Source: Faeciplasma avium (GTDB taxonomy: Bacteria > Bacillota > Clostridia > Oscillospirales > Ruminococcaceae). Taken from it: a stretch of 22,838 nucleotides of DNA. The notes beneath the pieces are model-generated. The model did not search any database. It had not been told where the DNA came from and was given only the letters and a program-made list of their open reading frames with translations. The stretch spans positions 1 through 22,838 of the forward strand of contig DVOL01000026.1 of the NCBI GenBank assembly GCA_018713505.1, read 5' to 3'. Position numbers and translations under genes: made by a program. Shown in pieces: positions 14,611 through 22,838 of this stretch. Every line of letters starts with the position of its first letter. Position 1 is the stretch's first letter.

Positions 14611-16710
14611 TCAGCGAAGAAGCTCCTCCTGGGCGTTTACCGGCTCTCCTTCAATCTCGCAGGGGCGGTAGCTGCCGTCGGGATAGAGAATCCTTGCCTT
14701 TACATTGTCCTTTAGCATGATGTCAAGATAACTTATAATGCTTTTCTTTATGTCAGGGTCGAGAACAGGCGCCGCTATTTCGACACGCTTGTCGGTATTT
14801 CTTGTCATCATGTCGGCAGAGGATATGTATATCCTCCTGTCGTCTCCCGTGCCGAAGCAATAGATTCTTGAATGCTCCAAAAATCTTCCGACTATGCTCC
14901 TGACGCTGAGATTATCGGTTCTTCCCTCAACTCCGGGGACAAGACAGCATATTCCTCTTACAATAAGCTCCACCCTGACTCCCGCTCTGCCGGCGTCGGC
15001 AAGCTTATCTATCAGCATCTTATCGGTAAGGCTGTTCATCTTTGCGACTATCAGCGCCTTTCTTCCCTGCTTGGCGGCTTCAATCTCACGGTCAATCTGC
15101 TCAATGAGGCCCCGCTTAAGCGTCTTGGGAGCTACAAGCAGCTGCTTATACTCGCAGTCGGTGTTGCATATGGCGATATTCCTGAAGAACAGAACAGCGT
15201 CCTCCCCTATCTCCCTGTTCGCAGTCAGGATATTCATGTCAGTATACTGCTTGCTGGTGGACTCGTTGTAGTTTCCCGTCCCGAGGTGGGTGATATACTC
15301 AAGGCTCTCGCCGTCAGACATGACTATCGAGATTATCTTTGAGTGTACCTTTAGGTTCTGCATTCCGTAGATGATGTCACAGCCAGCCTCCTGAAGGACG
15401 CTCGCCGCATTGAGATTGTTCTCCTCGTCAAACCTTGCGCACAGCTCTATGACCACCGTGACCGACTTTCCGTTCTCGCTTGCCTTTTTTAAAGCCTCCA
15501 CTATCCTAGACTGGCTTGCAAGGCGGTAGATGGTTATCTTTATGGACACCACCCTTGGGTCCTCAGCCGCCTCGTCAAGAAGGCTAAGAACAGGATTCAT
15601 GCTGTCAAACGGGTATGAAAGAAAGACATCCTTTTTCCTTATAAGCTCTATCATCGAGGGAGCCGTCCTCACAGCGTCGGGAAGCTTCTGCCTAAGAGCG
15701 GGATATTTTAGCTTTCCAGCAAGCTCCGGCGTAAGATACGCTCCCAGCGAGAACATAAACTTATAATCGAAGTAGTGTTCTATCTTGAAGCAACTCTTGG
15801 GCTTTAGCTTCATCAGCTTCATAAGGTAATCCTTGAGCCGCTGGCTGTTCCTGTCAACCTCCAGCCTGACGACTCCCAGCTTCTGCCTAAGCTCTATACG
15901 GCTCTTCATTATCTCGGAAAAGTCGTGCTCGACATCGGCGTCGTCTATTTGGGTATCGAAGTCGGCGTTTCTTGTCGCCCTGACCATCATCCTGCTCTTG
16001 ACCTCGTAGCCTGTGAAGACGGTATGCCCGAACATCCTGACAAGAGCCTCGATGGTGATAAGATTCACCTTCTTACCCCTGCTAAGACGGTGAAGCCTGC
16101 TCGTCCCCGGACAGGCTGACATCACGCCTATCATTCTTCTGCCGTTCTTTTCAAGCTCGTATATCATGTAGCAGGTCTTGTTCTCAAACCTTATCATGGG
16201 ATGCTTGGCGTCTAATACCATTGGAGAAAGAAGCGGAAGGATATTTGCAAGAAAATACTCCCAGCACTCCTCATGCTGAGCCTTTGTCAGCTTATCGCCG
16301 CTTAAAAGCCTTATTCCTGCTGCGCTCAGCTCCTTTTTAAGCTCCTTGAAAACCTCCGCAGACCTAGCGTACAGCCTCCTTACGGCAAGAAGTATGCCGT
16401 CTATCTGCTGGGACGCCGTAAGCCCCGTCTTGTTCTCCCTGTCGTCGGGGTCTATTCTTCCCTCGTTGTAAAGGCTCCCCACCCTTACCATGAAGAACTC
16501 GTCCAGATTAGACTGGAATATGGAAAGAAACTTGCATCTTTCAAGAAGCGGATTTGTCCTGTCAAGAGCCTGATCTAGCACCCTCTCGTTGAAAAGCAGC
16601 CAGGAATACTCCCTGTTCATATACTCCATTTTTATAAATCTGGTTATATTCCGTGAGAGCTTTTTTGTCTGCGAAGAGCCTTTTTGTGCGGTCTTAGTCT
16701 TACTGTCCAT
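14611..16710 (-). CDS. ppk1: Polyphosphate kinase 1
   Basis: Ppk1 reversibly polymerises the gamma phosphate of ATP into polyphosphate. The 699 residues show the N-terminal domain motif SIFQSNLDEFFMVRVGSL (63-80), the phospho-accepting H456 in LKVHSKI, THLGTGNYNEST (474-485) and the second conserved histidine H613 in FLEHSRIY. The protein has a short basic N-terminal extension before MEYMNREYSWL. The ATG at 16710 overlaps the ppx-like stop by 11 bases, with GAGG 9 bases upstream. The longer in-frame start at 16794 is rejected because it lies deep in the upstream gene. It is the last gene of the pfkA operon and runs into a bidirectional terminator. Confidence 0.95.
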   Translation of the reverse strand: MDSKTKTAQKGSSQTKKLSRNITRFIKMEYMNREYSWLLFNERVLDQALDRTNPLLERCKFLSIFQSNLDEFFMVRVGSLYNEGRIDPDDRENKTGLTASQQIDGILLAVRRLYARSAEVFKELKKELSAAGIRLLSGDKLTKAQHEECWEYFLANILPLLSPMVLDAKHPMIRFENKTCYMIYELEKNGRRMIGVMSACPGTSRLHRLSRGKKVNLITIEALVRMFGHTVFTGYEVKSRMMVRATRNADFDTQIDDADVEHDFSEIMKSRIELRQKLGVVRLEVDRNSQRLKDYLMKLMKLKPKSCFKIEHYFDYKFMFSLGAYLTPELAGKLKYPALRQKLPDAVRTAPSMIELIRKKDVFLSYPFDSMNPVLSLLDEAAEDPRVVSIKITIYRLASQSRIVEALKKASENGKSVTVVIELCARFDEENNLNAASVLQEAGCDIIYGMQNLKVHSKIISIVMSDGESLEYITHLGTGNYNESTSKQYTDMNILTANREIGEDAVLFFRNIAICNTDCEYKQLLVAPKTLKRGLIEQIDREIEAAKQGRKALIVAKMNSLTDKMLIDKLADAGRAGVRVELIVRGICCLVPGVEGRTDNLSVRSIVGRFLEHSRIYCFGTGDDRRIYISSADMMTRNTDKRVEIAAPVLDPDIKKSIISYLDIMLKDNVKARILYPDGSYRPCEIEGEPVNAQEELLR

Positions 16711-17677
16711 CACTTGAAACCTCGCCGTCCTTATCCTTTTGAGCGTTGTCGTCATATGAGAACCGATAGCTCTCGCCTGATACGGAGTCCTCAAGAATCA
16801 GCCTCATATACCCCTCCTTGACGCCGTAATCGCTGACCTTGACGCAGGATACCTGGAATCTTTTTAGAAGCGTCCTCAGAACAACCATGGCGGTGCCTAT
16901 GGTGTGAAGCTTGTCGGGGGCGTTTTTTATAACAATCATCGAGCGCTTCGAGCCGTCAAACAGGTGCTTTGACAGCTTTCTGAAGCCCTCCGGCTCCATC
17001 ACCTTGTCCGCCTTGTCGACAATCGGGATGTCCTCATAGTCGCAGTAGACATCGTATATCGACTGGGTTATCGAGCCTGACAGAACGGCGGTCTTATATT
17101 TTCCCGCCTTGGGAATGTCCATCGCCTTGAGCTTTTTCTTTAGGTAGTTTTTAATCTCGTCCGCCTCTTTTTTGGTGGGATAGATTCTTTTTACGAACTT
17201 TCTTGTTAAGTCGTCAAGCCCGAAGTCGAGGCAGATTACAGACTCCTCCTTGCCGTTGAAGTCAAACAGCTCGATGCTGGAGCCGCCGAGGTCGATTATC
17301 ACCGGCGAGTCGTACTCCCTTGCGCTGCGGTTGGCTGCGGCGTCGCAAAGAGCCTCGGTCTCCGCCTCGATAAGGTTGATTTCCATGCCGGTTCTTGCCT
17401 TGACCTCGTTTCTTACACGGCTTAGATTCTTTATCGACCTGAGCGAATCTGTGGCTATGAGCCAGGCAAGGTCGACTCCTACGGAATAGCACCTGCTCTT
17501 AGCCTCTAAAATCAGCTCGACAAGACGCTCTATACCCCTGGAGGAGAGCTTGCCGTCGTCTATATAATTTCTTACGCTCATGGTCTGACGCTCTCTTAGG
17601 ATGAGCTGGTCGGGATTGTCCAAAAACACGGCGGAGGAAACTCCGCTGGAGCTGATGCTTATTACAGAATATTTCAT
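16700..17677 (-). CDS. Ppx/GppA-family phosphatase, divergent
   Basis: Family members hydrolyse polyphosphate or pppGpp. The 325 residues keep the second phosphate-binding motif IIDLGGSSIEL (127-137), ATDSLRSIKN (75-84) and an acidic segment EAETEAL (104-110) where the catalytic glutamate is expected. The first motif is changed. The usual DIGSNS at the N-terminus reads SISSSG (7-12), so Asp, Gly and Asn are replaced. This questions normal exopolyphosphatase activity. I chose the ATG at 17677 (MKYSVISIS), which aligns with the family and has GAGAG upstream. The ATG at 17692 overlaps the pfkA stop (ATGA) and adds 5 residues. The position between pfkA and ppk1 suggests a role in polyphosphate turnover or sensing. 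Confidence 0.82.
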   Translation of the reverse strand: MKYSVISISSSGVSSAVFLDNPDQLILRERQTMSVRNYIDDGKLSSRGIERLVELILEAKSRCYSVGVDLAWLIATDSLRSIKNLSRVRNEVKARTGMEINLIEAETEALCDAAANRSAREYDSPVIIDLGGSSIELFDFNGKEESVICLDFGLDDLTRKFVKRIYPTKKEADEIKNYLKKKLKAMDIPKAGKYKTAVLSGSITQSIYDVYCDYEDIPIVDKADKVMEPEGFRKLSKHLFDGSKRSMIVIKNAPDKLHTIGTAMVVLRTLLKRFQVSCVKVSDYGVKEGYMRLILEDSVSGESYRFSYDDNAQKDKDGEVSSDGQ

Positions 17678-17688
17678 ATCATGCACTC

Positions 17689-18771
17689 TCATTCCTCGTC
17701 GCCAAAGCAGATTCCTATGCTCCTGGCGGCGGCAATAGCCTGGTCGTTTTTAGATACAAACTTTGTCTTTCCGGCGATATCAGGCAGGGCGTTGTAGGTT
17801 ATCTGGCCGTTTCTTACGGCGGCAGTAACTCCGAACCTGCCCTCCTTGCAAAGAGCTGCGGCATAGCTTCCTAGCCTTGTGGACAAAAGCCTATCGTACG
17901 CCGAGGGGCTTCCTCCCCTCTGGATATGCCCGGGGACTATCACCCTTGTCTCCACCCCTAGGGTCTCGTTCACCCACTGGGCAAGATGGTTGGTGACGGT
18001 CGCCTCCCCTCTTTCCTTTCTTGCAAAGCTCCTGTCCTTTTTCTTCATGTCAGCCTCGCTTTTCAGGACGGCGCCCTCCGCAATGGCGACTATGTTGAAG
18101 GACTTTCCGGCGTCAAGACGCTTTTTAAGACCCTTTGCGACAGCCTCCAGAGTAAAGGGAATCTCCGGCAGGATTATCATATCCGCTCCGCCGGCTATTC
18201 CCGCTCCCAGAGTCAGCCAGCCGACCTTGTTGCCCATGATTTCGATAAACATCGTCCTGCCGTGGCTTGCAGCGGTTGTGTGGATTCTGTCTATGCACTC
18301 CGTCGCAATATCCAAGGCGGAATGGAAGCCAAAGGTGACATCCGTCCCGAAAATGTCGTTATCTATAGTCTTTGGGAGTCCTATGACCCGGCAGCCCTCG
18401 GAGTACAGCAGGGCGGCGGTCTTATGCGTTCCCGCTCCGCCAAGCGTGAAGATGCAGTCAAAGCCGAACTTCTTGTAGTTATCCACCATCCTTGAGAGCT
18501 TGGTGGAGCCGTTTTCCTCCACCGTCATCATCTTAAAGGGCTGACGGATGGTGCCCAAAATGGTCCCCCCGAGGTTAAGTATCCCCGAAAAATCCTCCTG
18601 CTTCATCCTCCTGTATACGCCGTTTATAAGACCGGTGTAGCCGTCGCTTATGCCATATACCTCAGCGTCCGGCATGTTTAAAAAGATATACTTGCCTATC
18701 GCCCTTATGACCGCATTCAGTCCCGGGCAGTCTCCGCCGCTTGTCAAAATGCCTATCTTCATATTCTCCAT
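17689..18771 (-). CDS. pfkA: 6-phosphofructokinase
   Basis: This enzyme phosphorylates fructose 6-phosphate in glycolysis. The roughly 360 residues hold TSGGDCPGLNAVIR, the phosphate-donor loop LGGAGTHKTA, PKTIDNDIFGTD with the catalytic aspartates, EIMGNKVGWLTL and GHIQRGGSP. At the two positions that decide the donor it has Gly (E. coli G104) and Lys (E. coli G124). Gly at the first normally means ATP; Lys at the second is shared with PPi enzymes and with some actinobacterial ATP enzymes. The Asp before that Gly is Ala. ATP use is the better guess. The start is the ATG at 18771 (AAGGAAGGG directly upstream) or at 18762 (MKIGILTSGG). It is the first gene of the ppx-like/ppk1 operon, overlapping the ppx-like gene's longer start by 4 bases. 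Confidence 0.92.
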   Translation of the reverse strand: MENMKIGILTSGGDCPGLNAVIRAIGKYIFLNMPDAEVYGISDGYTGLINGVYRRMKQEDFSGILNLGGTILGTIRQPFKMMTVEENGSTKLSRMVDNYKKFGFDCIFTLGGAGTHKTAALLYSEGCRVIGLPKTIDNDIFGTDVTFGFHSALDIATECIDRIHTTAASHGRTMFIEIMGNKVGWLTLGAGIAGGADMIILPEIPFTLEAVAKGLKKRLDAGKSFNIVAIAEGAVLKSEADMKKKDRSFARKERGEATVTNHLAQWVNETLGVETRVIVPGHIQRGGSPSAYDRLLSTRLGSYAAALCKEGRFGVTAAVRNGQITYNALPDIAGKTKFVSKNDQAIAAARSIGICFGDEE

Positions 18772-18786
18772 CCCTTCCTTATAATC

Positions 18787-18841
18787 CGGCAGCCTGCCGC
18801 AGGGTCCCAAAGAGACTGTCCCCAAGGAAAAGCCGGGACAG
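18787..18841 (-). promoter_or_regulatory. Two hairpins in the pfkA leader
   Basis: The leader of about 118 bases contains CTGTCCC/GGGACAG (18816-18822 and 18835-18841, 12-base loop) and, nearer the gene, CGGCA/TGCCG (18787-18799, 3-base loop). The second ends about 16 bases before the start codon, close to the ribosome site. No U-run follows either, so they are leader structures rather than terminators. Confidence 0.4.
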
Positions 18842-18895
18842 CCCTTGCAGTCAAGCCTTTTTCTATACGAAAGCCTATAAATATGGTTATATATA

Positions 18896-18924
18896 ATCTT
18901 ACCAAATTATATTCAAATTTTCAA
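18896..18924 (-). promoter_or_regulatory. pfkA-ppx-ppk1 promoter
   Basis: On the minus strand TTGAAA (18919-18924), 17 bp and TAAGAT (18896-18901) form a fair promoter. The start would be near 18889. The tandem hexamers at 18933-18960 begin 8 bases upstream of the -35 box. Confidence 0.65.
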
Positions 18925-18932
18925 CACCCTCT

Positions 18933-18960
18933 TGTAAATATTATGTTAATTTTATGTTAA
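18933..18960 (-). promoter_or_regulatory. Candidate Pho box: three TTWACA repeats at 11-bp spacing
   Basis: On the minus strand, in transcription order, the hexamers are TTAACA (18955-18960), TTAACA (18944-18949) and TTTACA (18933-18938), each separated by exactly 5 bases. The PhoP sites of Firmicutes are direct repeats of TT(A/T/C)ACA with 4-6 base gaps. The repeats lie about 45-72 bases upstream of the predicted pfkA start, a position that suits activation. Most classical PhoP sites have four repeats; only three match here. Confidence 0.55.
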
Positions 18961-19026
18961 GGCAAATTGCATTAAAACGAAAATAGAATTAATCTAAATT
19001 TTTCAAACACTTTTTTGGCAAAGTAC

Positions 19027-19055
19027 TTGCAAATAATTAATAATTAGTGTAGAAT
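19027..19055 (+). promoter_or_regulatory. gap promoter
   Basis: TTGCAA (19027-19032), 17 bp and TAGAAT (19050-19055) form the best promoter before gap, giving a leader of about 70 bases. The 8-base palindrome AAGTACTT (19022-19029 region) overlaps the -35 box and could be an operator, though it is short. Confidence 0.65.
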
Positions 19056-19132
19056 AATAGGTGCATAAAGGCGTAATGCGCTTCTTGGCATCCGCTTTGA
19101 GCGTATTTATATCAATATTGGAGGTTTTAAAA

Positions 19133-20200
19133 ATGTCAGTAAAAGTTGCTATTAACGGATTCGGCAGAATCGGCCGCCTTGCCTTCAGGCAGATGTTCGG
19201 CGCAGAGGGCTACGAGATTGTCGCTATCAACGACCTCACCAAGCCTGAGATGCTCGCTCACCTTCTCAAGTACGACACCGCTCAGGGCGGCTACTGCGGA
19301 AAGATTGGCGAGAACGCTCACACCGTAGACTGCAAGCCGGCTGTTTATGCCGAGGATGGCAAGACTGTCGTAACTCCCGGCGCAATCATTGTTGACGGCA
19401 AGGAGATAACAATCTACGCTATGCCCAAGGCTTCCGACCTTCCCTGGGGCGAGCTTGGAGTCGATGTAGTTCTGGAGTGCACCGGCTTCTACTGCTCTAA
19501 GGCAAAGAGCCAGGCGCATATCGACGCCGGCGCAAAGAAGGTAGTTATTTCCGCTCCTGCCGGAAACGACCTTCCCACCATCGTTTACAGCGTAAATGAG
19601 AACACCCTCACCAAGGAGGATACCATCATCTCCGCCGCATCCTGCACCACCAACTGCCTTGCTCCCATGGCTAAGGCTCTTAACGACTACGCTCCCATCC
19701 AGAGCGGAATCATGGCTACCATCCACGCCTACACCGGCGACCAGATGATTCTTGACGGTCCTCACCGCAAGGGCGACCTCAGAAGAGCTAGAGCAGGTGC
19801 CGCTAACATCGTTCCTAACTCTACCGGCGCCGCCAAGGCAATCGGTCTTGTTATCCCCGAGCTTAACGGCAAGCTTATCGGCTCCGCTCAGAGAGTTCCC
19901 GTAACCACCGGCTCCACCACCATCCTCACCGCTGTTGTAAAGGGCAGTGACATCACCAAGGAGGGCATCAACGCCGCTATGAAGGCCGCCGCCTCCGAGT
20001 CCTACGGCTACAACGAGGATCCTATCGTTTCCTCCGATGTCGTCGGCATGAGATACGGCTCCCTCTTCGACGCTACCCAGACCATGGTAACCAAGATTAC
20101 CGACGACCTCTATGAGGTTCAGGTAGTTTCCTGGTACGACAACGAGAACTCCTACACCAGCCAGATGGTCAGAACCATCAAGTACTTCGCAGAGCTTTAA
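19133..20200 (+). CDS. gap: Glyceraldehyde-3-phosphate dehydrogenase
   Basis: This glycolytic enzyme oxidises glyceraldehyde 3-phosphate with NAD+ and phosphate. The 355 residues include the NAD-binding NGFGRIGRL (8-16), AINDL (31-35) with the Asp that selects NAD+ over NADP+, and the catalytic C171 in SAASCTTNCLAP. The C-terminal WYDNENSYTSQMVRT is intact. The protein is about 20 residues longer than many bacterial homologues, mainly through an insert near residues 70-90. GGAGG lies about 8 bases before the ATG. Codon use is clearly biased (mostly AGA and CGC for Arg, GTT/GTA, CTC/CTT), unlike neighbours rich in AGG, as expected of a highly expressed gene. It is divergent from pfkA and ends at a strong terminator. 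Confidence 0.97.
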   Translation: MSVKVAINGFGRIGRLAFRQMFGAEGYEIVAINDLTKPEMLAHLLKYDTAQGGYCGKIGENAHTVDCKPAVYAEDGKTVVTPGAIIVDGKEITIYAMPKASDLPWGELGVDVVLECTGFYCSKAKSQAHIDAGAKKVVISAPAGNDLPTIVYSVNENTLTKEDTIISAASCTTNCLAPMAKALNDYAPIQSGIMATIHAYTGDQMILDGPHRKGDLRRARAGAANIVPNSTGAAKAIGLVIPELNGKLIGSAQRVPVTTGSTTILTAVVKGSDITKEGINAAMKAAASESYGYNEDPIVSSDVVGMRYGSLFDATQTMVTKITDDLYEVQVVSWYDNENSYTSQMVRTIKYFAEL

Positions 20201-20253
20201 TCCTGCGGCTTAGGCAGCTATCTTCGGGGCTTCACCCGGGAATATGAAATAAG

Positions 20254-20283
20254 ACCCGCTTCCCTAAGGGAGGCGGGTTTTTG
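20254..20283 (+). terminator. gap terminator
   Basis: An 11-bp stem (ACCCGCTTCCC with GGGAGGCGGGT, one G-U pair) with the 3-base loop TAA is followed by TTTTT (20278-20282). This is a classical intrinsic terminator. On the minus strand the hairpin is followed by CTTATTTC, so it might also weakly stop transcripts from ychF. Confidence 0.93.
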
Positions 20284-20335
20284 CATACTAGCTTTCTGAC
20301 AGAAGCATTTTTGTTATTTGAATACAGTCCTTCTT

Positions 20336-21430
20336 TCAAACATTGAATCTGAACAGGACTACATCGCCGTCCCTCATGACATACTCCTTGCCCTCGGAGC
20401 GGACCAGTCCCTTTTCCTTTGCGGCGGTCATCGAGCCGCAGGACTCGAGGTCTGAAAACGCCACGACCTCCGCTCTTATGAAGCCTCTTTCAAAGTCGGA
20501 GTGAATCTTTCCGGCTGCCTGGGGAGCCTTTGTGCCGTCCTTAATCGTCCAGGCACGGCACTCGTCCTTTCCTGCGGTCAGGAAGGAAATCAGTCCAAGC
20601 AGCGAATAGCCCTCCTTTATAACCCTGTCAAGACCTGAGACCTCAAGCCCGAGATCGGCAAGAAACAGCCTTTTGTCCTCGTCGGACATCTCGGCAAGCT
20701 CCGCCTCAAGCTGGGCGCAGATGGGCAGCACCGCAGAGCCCTCCCCGGCGGCTATCTCCTTAACAGAGAGGAAGTTTTTGTTGGTCTCTATATTGTTCCT
20801 GAAATCGTCGTCCGAGAGGTTTGCGGCATATATGACCGGCTTCATAGAAAGAAGCGGAGTGGATTTTATAAGCTCTTTCTCATCCTCAGTAAAGGGATAG
20901 CTCCTTGCCGGTCTGCCGTTTGCAAGATGCTCCAAAAGAGCCTCTGTCATATCTATATCCGCCTGATGCTTCTTGTCTCCCTTTAAAGCCTTTTTTGCCC
21001 TGTCCAGCCGCCTCTCGAGCAGCTCGATGTCGGCAAGAATAAGCTCAAGGTCTATAGTCTCGATATCCCTTGCGGGGTCTACGCTTCCCTCTACATGGAT
21101 GATATCGTCCGACTCGAAGCAGCGAACGACATGGATAATGGAGTCGCACTCACGGATATTTGCCAAAAACTTGTTTCCAAGACCCTCACCCTTGGAGGCT
21201 CCCTTTACAAGACCGGCGATGTCCACAAATTCAAGGGTTGCAGGGGTGAATTTGTTGGGCCTGTACATCTCGGCGAGCTTATCAAGCCGCTCGTCAGGCA
21301 CGGATACCACGCCGACATTCGGCTCTATAGTGCAAAAGGGATAGTTTGCAGACTCCGCTCCGGCGTTTGTCAGAGCGTTAAACAGGGTACTCTTTCCTAC
21401 ATTAGGAAGCCCCACCATACCAAGCTTCAT
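20336..21430 (-). CDS. ychF: Redox-/ribosome-associated ATPase YchF (OBG family)
   Basis: YchF is a conserved P-loop NTPase of the OBG family that prefers ATP and binds ribosomes. The 364 residues show GLPNVGKST (G1, 7-15), DIAGLVKGASKGEGLGN (G3), the NLSD segment in place of a canonical NKxD (the change that alters nucleotide choice), and a C-terminal TGS domain ending in DGDVVLFRFNV. The ATG at 21430 (MKLGMVGLPNVGKS) has GGAGG 8 bases upstream. The in-frame extension to 21451 lies over that ribosome site and the preceding gene and is rejected. The start is 17 bases after the small membrane protein gene, in the trpS operon. No convincing terminator of its own is seen, and the gap terminator faces it. 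Confidence 0.96.
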   Translation of the reverse strand: MKLGMVGLPNVGKSTLFNALTNAGAESANYPFCTIEPNVGVVSVPDERLDKLAEMYRPNKFTPATLEFVDIAGLVKGASKGEGLGNKFLANIRECDSIIHVVRCFESDDIIHVEGSVDPARDIETIDLELILADIELLERRLDRAKKALKGDKKHQADIDMTEALLEHLANGRPARSYPFTEDEKELIKSTPLLSMKPVIYAANLSDDDFRNNIETNKNFLSVKEIAAGEGSAVLPICAQLEAELAEMSDEDKRLFLADLGLEVSGLDRVIKEGYSLLGLISFLTAGKDECRAWTIKDGTKAPQAAGKIHSDFERGFIRAEVVAFSDLESCGSMTAAKEKGLVRSEGKEYVMRDGDVVLFRFNV

Positions 21431-21447
21431 CTTTATTCCTCCAAAAC

Positions 21448-21609
21448 TCAATATCCGCCGACGATAAGACGGTATATGACATACACCCAGCTCATCAGTC
21501 CGTGAATTATCGCCCAGATAATCGAATGGTTTACGCTAAAGGATATAATCATCGCAAGGCAGGAGCCCATCGTGATTCCGGCAGCCGCCGCAGTCGACCC
21601 TTTATTCAT
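21448..21609 (-). CDS. Small two-helix membrane protein, 53 residues, unknown function
   Basis: This short reading frame encodes 53 residues, starting MNKGSTAAAAGITMG and ending IYRLIVGGY. Two hydrophobic stretches are visible, about residues 7-24 and 28-50, separated by the polar turn SVNHS; the second contains HGLMSWVYVIYRL. It would be an integral membrane protein with a short N-terminus. Its coding status is well supported: a perfect GGAGG lies 8 bases before the ATG, it fills the gap between trpS (20 bases upstream) and ychF (17 bases downstream) on the same strand, and no space is left over. Short proteins with an IIHGLxSWxYVIY-like segment seem familiar from Clostridia, but I know of no assigned function. 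Confidence 0.8.
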   Translation of the reverse strand: MNKGSTAAAAGITMGSCLAMIISFSVNHSIIWAIIHGLMSWVYVIYRLIVGGY

Positions 21610-21629
21610 CGAATAATACCTCCGTATTG

Positions 21630-22649
21630 CTATCTGTAATCCACAAAGCCGACCTTCCTGGACGCCTTTGTAACTATCTTATTAGAAATCCTGAACGCCC
21701 TCTGAGCGCCGTCGGTATAGCACTCCTTTAGGTACGCCTTGTCTCCCATAAGCCTCTTGAACTCCGACCTGACCGGCTCTAAATAGTCAGAAACCGCCTC
21801 GCCGACGGCAAGCTTGAACTCGCCGTAGCCGCAGCCGGAGAACTCGGACTCTATTGCGGAAAAGTCCTTGCCGGTGACGCAGGAGTATATCGTCATGAGA
21901 TTATTTATTCCGTCCTTGCCCTCGGCAAACCTTATCTCGGAGTCGCTGTCGGTAACTGCACGCTTGAACTTTCTCAGAATGGTGTCCTTGTCATCAAGTA
22001 TATAGACGCAGGCGTTTGGATTATCGTCAGACTTCGACATCTTCTTTGTGGGGTCCTGAAGGCTCTTTATACTCGCTCCAGCCGCTCCGAAATAGCCGTC
22101 CGGGATTACAAAGGTGTCCCCAAAGCGCTGGTTAAACCTCACGGCGATATTTCTTGCCAGCTCAAGATGCTGCTTCTGGTCCTTTCCGATAGGAACGAGG
22201 TCGGCGTTGTACACCAAAATATCCGCCGCCATCAGAACGGGATAGGTGAAAAGCCCGGTGTTTATATCGTCGGGGTGCTTTTTAGCCTTGTCCTTGAACT
22301 GGGTCATGCGGGTCAGCTCGCCGAACTGGGTGGCACAGGCAAGAATCCAGTTGAGCTGGGCGTGGCTGGGATTATGGCTCTGGATGAAAACTATAGACTT
22401 TTTAGGGTCGATTCCGCAGGAAAGAAGAAGAGCGTAGGACTCTATGGTCTGCTGGCGGAACTTCACCGGGTCACGCTTGACCGTCAGGGCGTGCATATCC
22501 ACTATCGAATAGATGCAGTCGTACTCGTCCTGAAGCGGACCCCAGTTTCTTATCGCCCCGAGATAGTTTCCCAGCGTGAAAACGCCTGTCGGCTGGATTC
22601 CTGAAAATACCCTCTTTTTAGCCCTCTCCGGCTGCGAAATATCGGTCAT
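21630..22649 (-). CDS. trpS: Tryptophanyl-tRNA synthetase
   Basis: This class I synthetase charges tRNA-Trp. The 339 residues contain FSGIQPTGVFTLGNYLGA (15-32), the HIGH-type signature in its TLGN form, and KKMSKS (202-207), the KMSKS loop. The pocket motifs around FIQSHNPSHAQLNW (88-101) and the length agree with bacterial TrpRS. The ATG at 22649 has AAGGAGAG about 8 bases upstream. A longer in-frame start at 22769 is rejected because it runs through the T-box terminator. It is preceded by a T-box leader, so its expression should rise when tRNA-Trp is uncharged. The small membrane protein and ychF follow in the same direction. Confidence 0.96.
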   Translation of the reverse strand: MTDISQPERAKKRVFSGIQPTGVFTLGNYLGAIRNWGPLQDEYDCIYSIVDMHALTVKRDPVKFRQQTIESYALLLSCGIDPKKSIVFIQSHNPSHAQLNWILACATQFGELTRMTQFKDKAKKHPDDINTGLFTYPVLMAADILVYNADLVPIGKDQKQHLELARNIAVRFNQRFGDTFVIPDGYFGAAGASIKSLQDPTKKMSKSDDNPNACVYILDDKDTILRKFKRAVTDSDSEIRFAEGKDGINNLMTIYSCVTGKDFSAIESEFSGCGYGEFKLAVGEAVSDYLEPVRSEFKRLMGDKAYLKECYTDGAQRAFRISNKIVTKASRKVGFVDYR

Positions 22650-22707
22650 TGCAATTCTCTCCTTATAAAATATTAACAGATTGTAATATGTCGGCAGGGG
22701 GACGGTC

Positions 22708-22838
22708 AAAAAATAAGACCCTGCCCCAAAAATATGGGACAGAAGCCCTGCTCCTGCGATACCACCCAAATTGACGCCACAAAAGCGTCCCCTCGCTTAT
22801 GCGTTCTATCAAACGCATCCCGACTGATAACGGATGGG
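22708..22838 (-). promoter_or_regulatory. T-box leader of trpS (3' part)
   Basis: On the minus strand the T-box sequence AATTTGGGTGGTATCGC (22756-22772) closely matches the conserved AAnnnnGGGTGGnACCGCG, with one departure, T for the first C of ACCGC. It is preceded by two small stems (22799-22818, 7 bp; 22773-22789, 5 bp). It is followed by a terminator stem (CTGTCCCA/TGGGGCAG, 22721-22742) and a run of Ts (22708-22716 region). Uncharged tRNA-Trp should stabilise the antiterminator. Stem I and the specifier codon lie beyond the window, so the amino acid is inferred from the gene. Confidence 0.9.
22721..22742 (-). terminator. T-box attenuator terminator
   Basis: This 8-bp stem (arms 22735-22742 and 22721-22728, one G-U pair, 6-base loop) is followed on the minus strand by GGTCTTATTTTTT. 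It lies between the T-box and the trpS ribosome site and is the expected off-state structure. Confidence 0.85.

Overview
The window is a piece of a Gram-positive, low- to mid-GC chromosome, most likely from class Clostridia. The evidence is HemZ next to a bifunctional Rel, a NifS/IscU/MnmA block, a T-box in front of trpS, strong GGAGG ribosome sites, TTGACA/TATAAT promoters spaced 17 bp, and heavy AGG-arginine use in ordinary genes. I recognise families from sequence memory only; no search was run.

Layout. (1) Positions 1 to about 1750 look foreign. A small XRE-type regulator is followed by a methyltransferase-like 'restriction subunit M' protein without a visible NPPY motif, then by the first bases of a further gene whose second codon is a stop. 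This block abuts, and seems to include, the last ~93 codons of rlmD, whose codon use differs from the gene body. I read it as one end of an element integrated into the 3' end of rlmD. (2) 1398-9573, all minus strand: recJ - rel - MBL hydrolase - hemZ - rlmD. A promoter lies upstream of recJ, the first junctions overlap or nearly touch, and a GC-rich hairpin separates hemZ from rlmD. (3) 9903-11105, minus: a cytoplasmic serine hydrolase of the class C beta-lactamase/esterase family, divergent from rnhA (11235-11669, plus) across back-to-back promoters. (4) 11840-14549, plus: cysteine desulfurase - IscU-type scaffold - mnmA, one sulfur-transfer operon for Fe-S clusters and 2-thiouridine in tRNA, with a hairpin at its predicted transcript start. 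It ends at a bidirectional terminator. (5) 14611-18771, minus: pfkA - ppx-like - ppk1, translationally coupled. Its promoter has three TTWACA hexamers at an exact 11-bp period just upstream, a good match to a PhoP (Pho) box. (6) 19133-20200, plus: gap (GAPDH), divergent from pfkA, with a strong terminator. (7) 20336-22838, minus: T-box leader - trpS - an uncharacterised 53-residue two-helix membrane protein - ychF.

Most of the window is housekeeping. The parts most worth following are the element end with its regulator/M-like/helicase-like module, the Pho-box candidate that would place phosphofructokinase and polyphosphate metabolism under phosphate control, and the small membrane protein between trpS and ychF.
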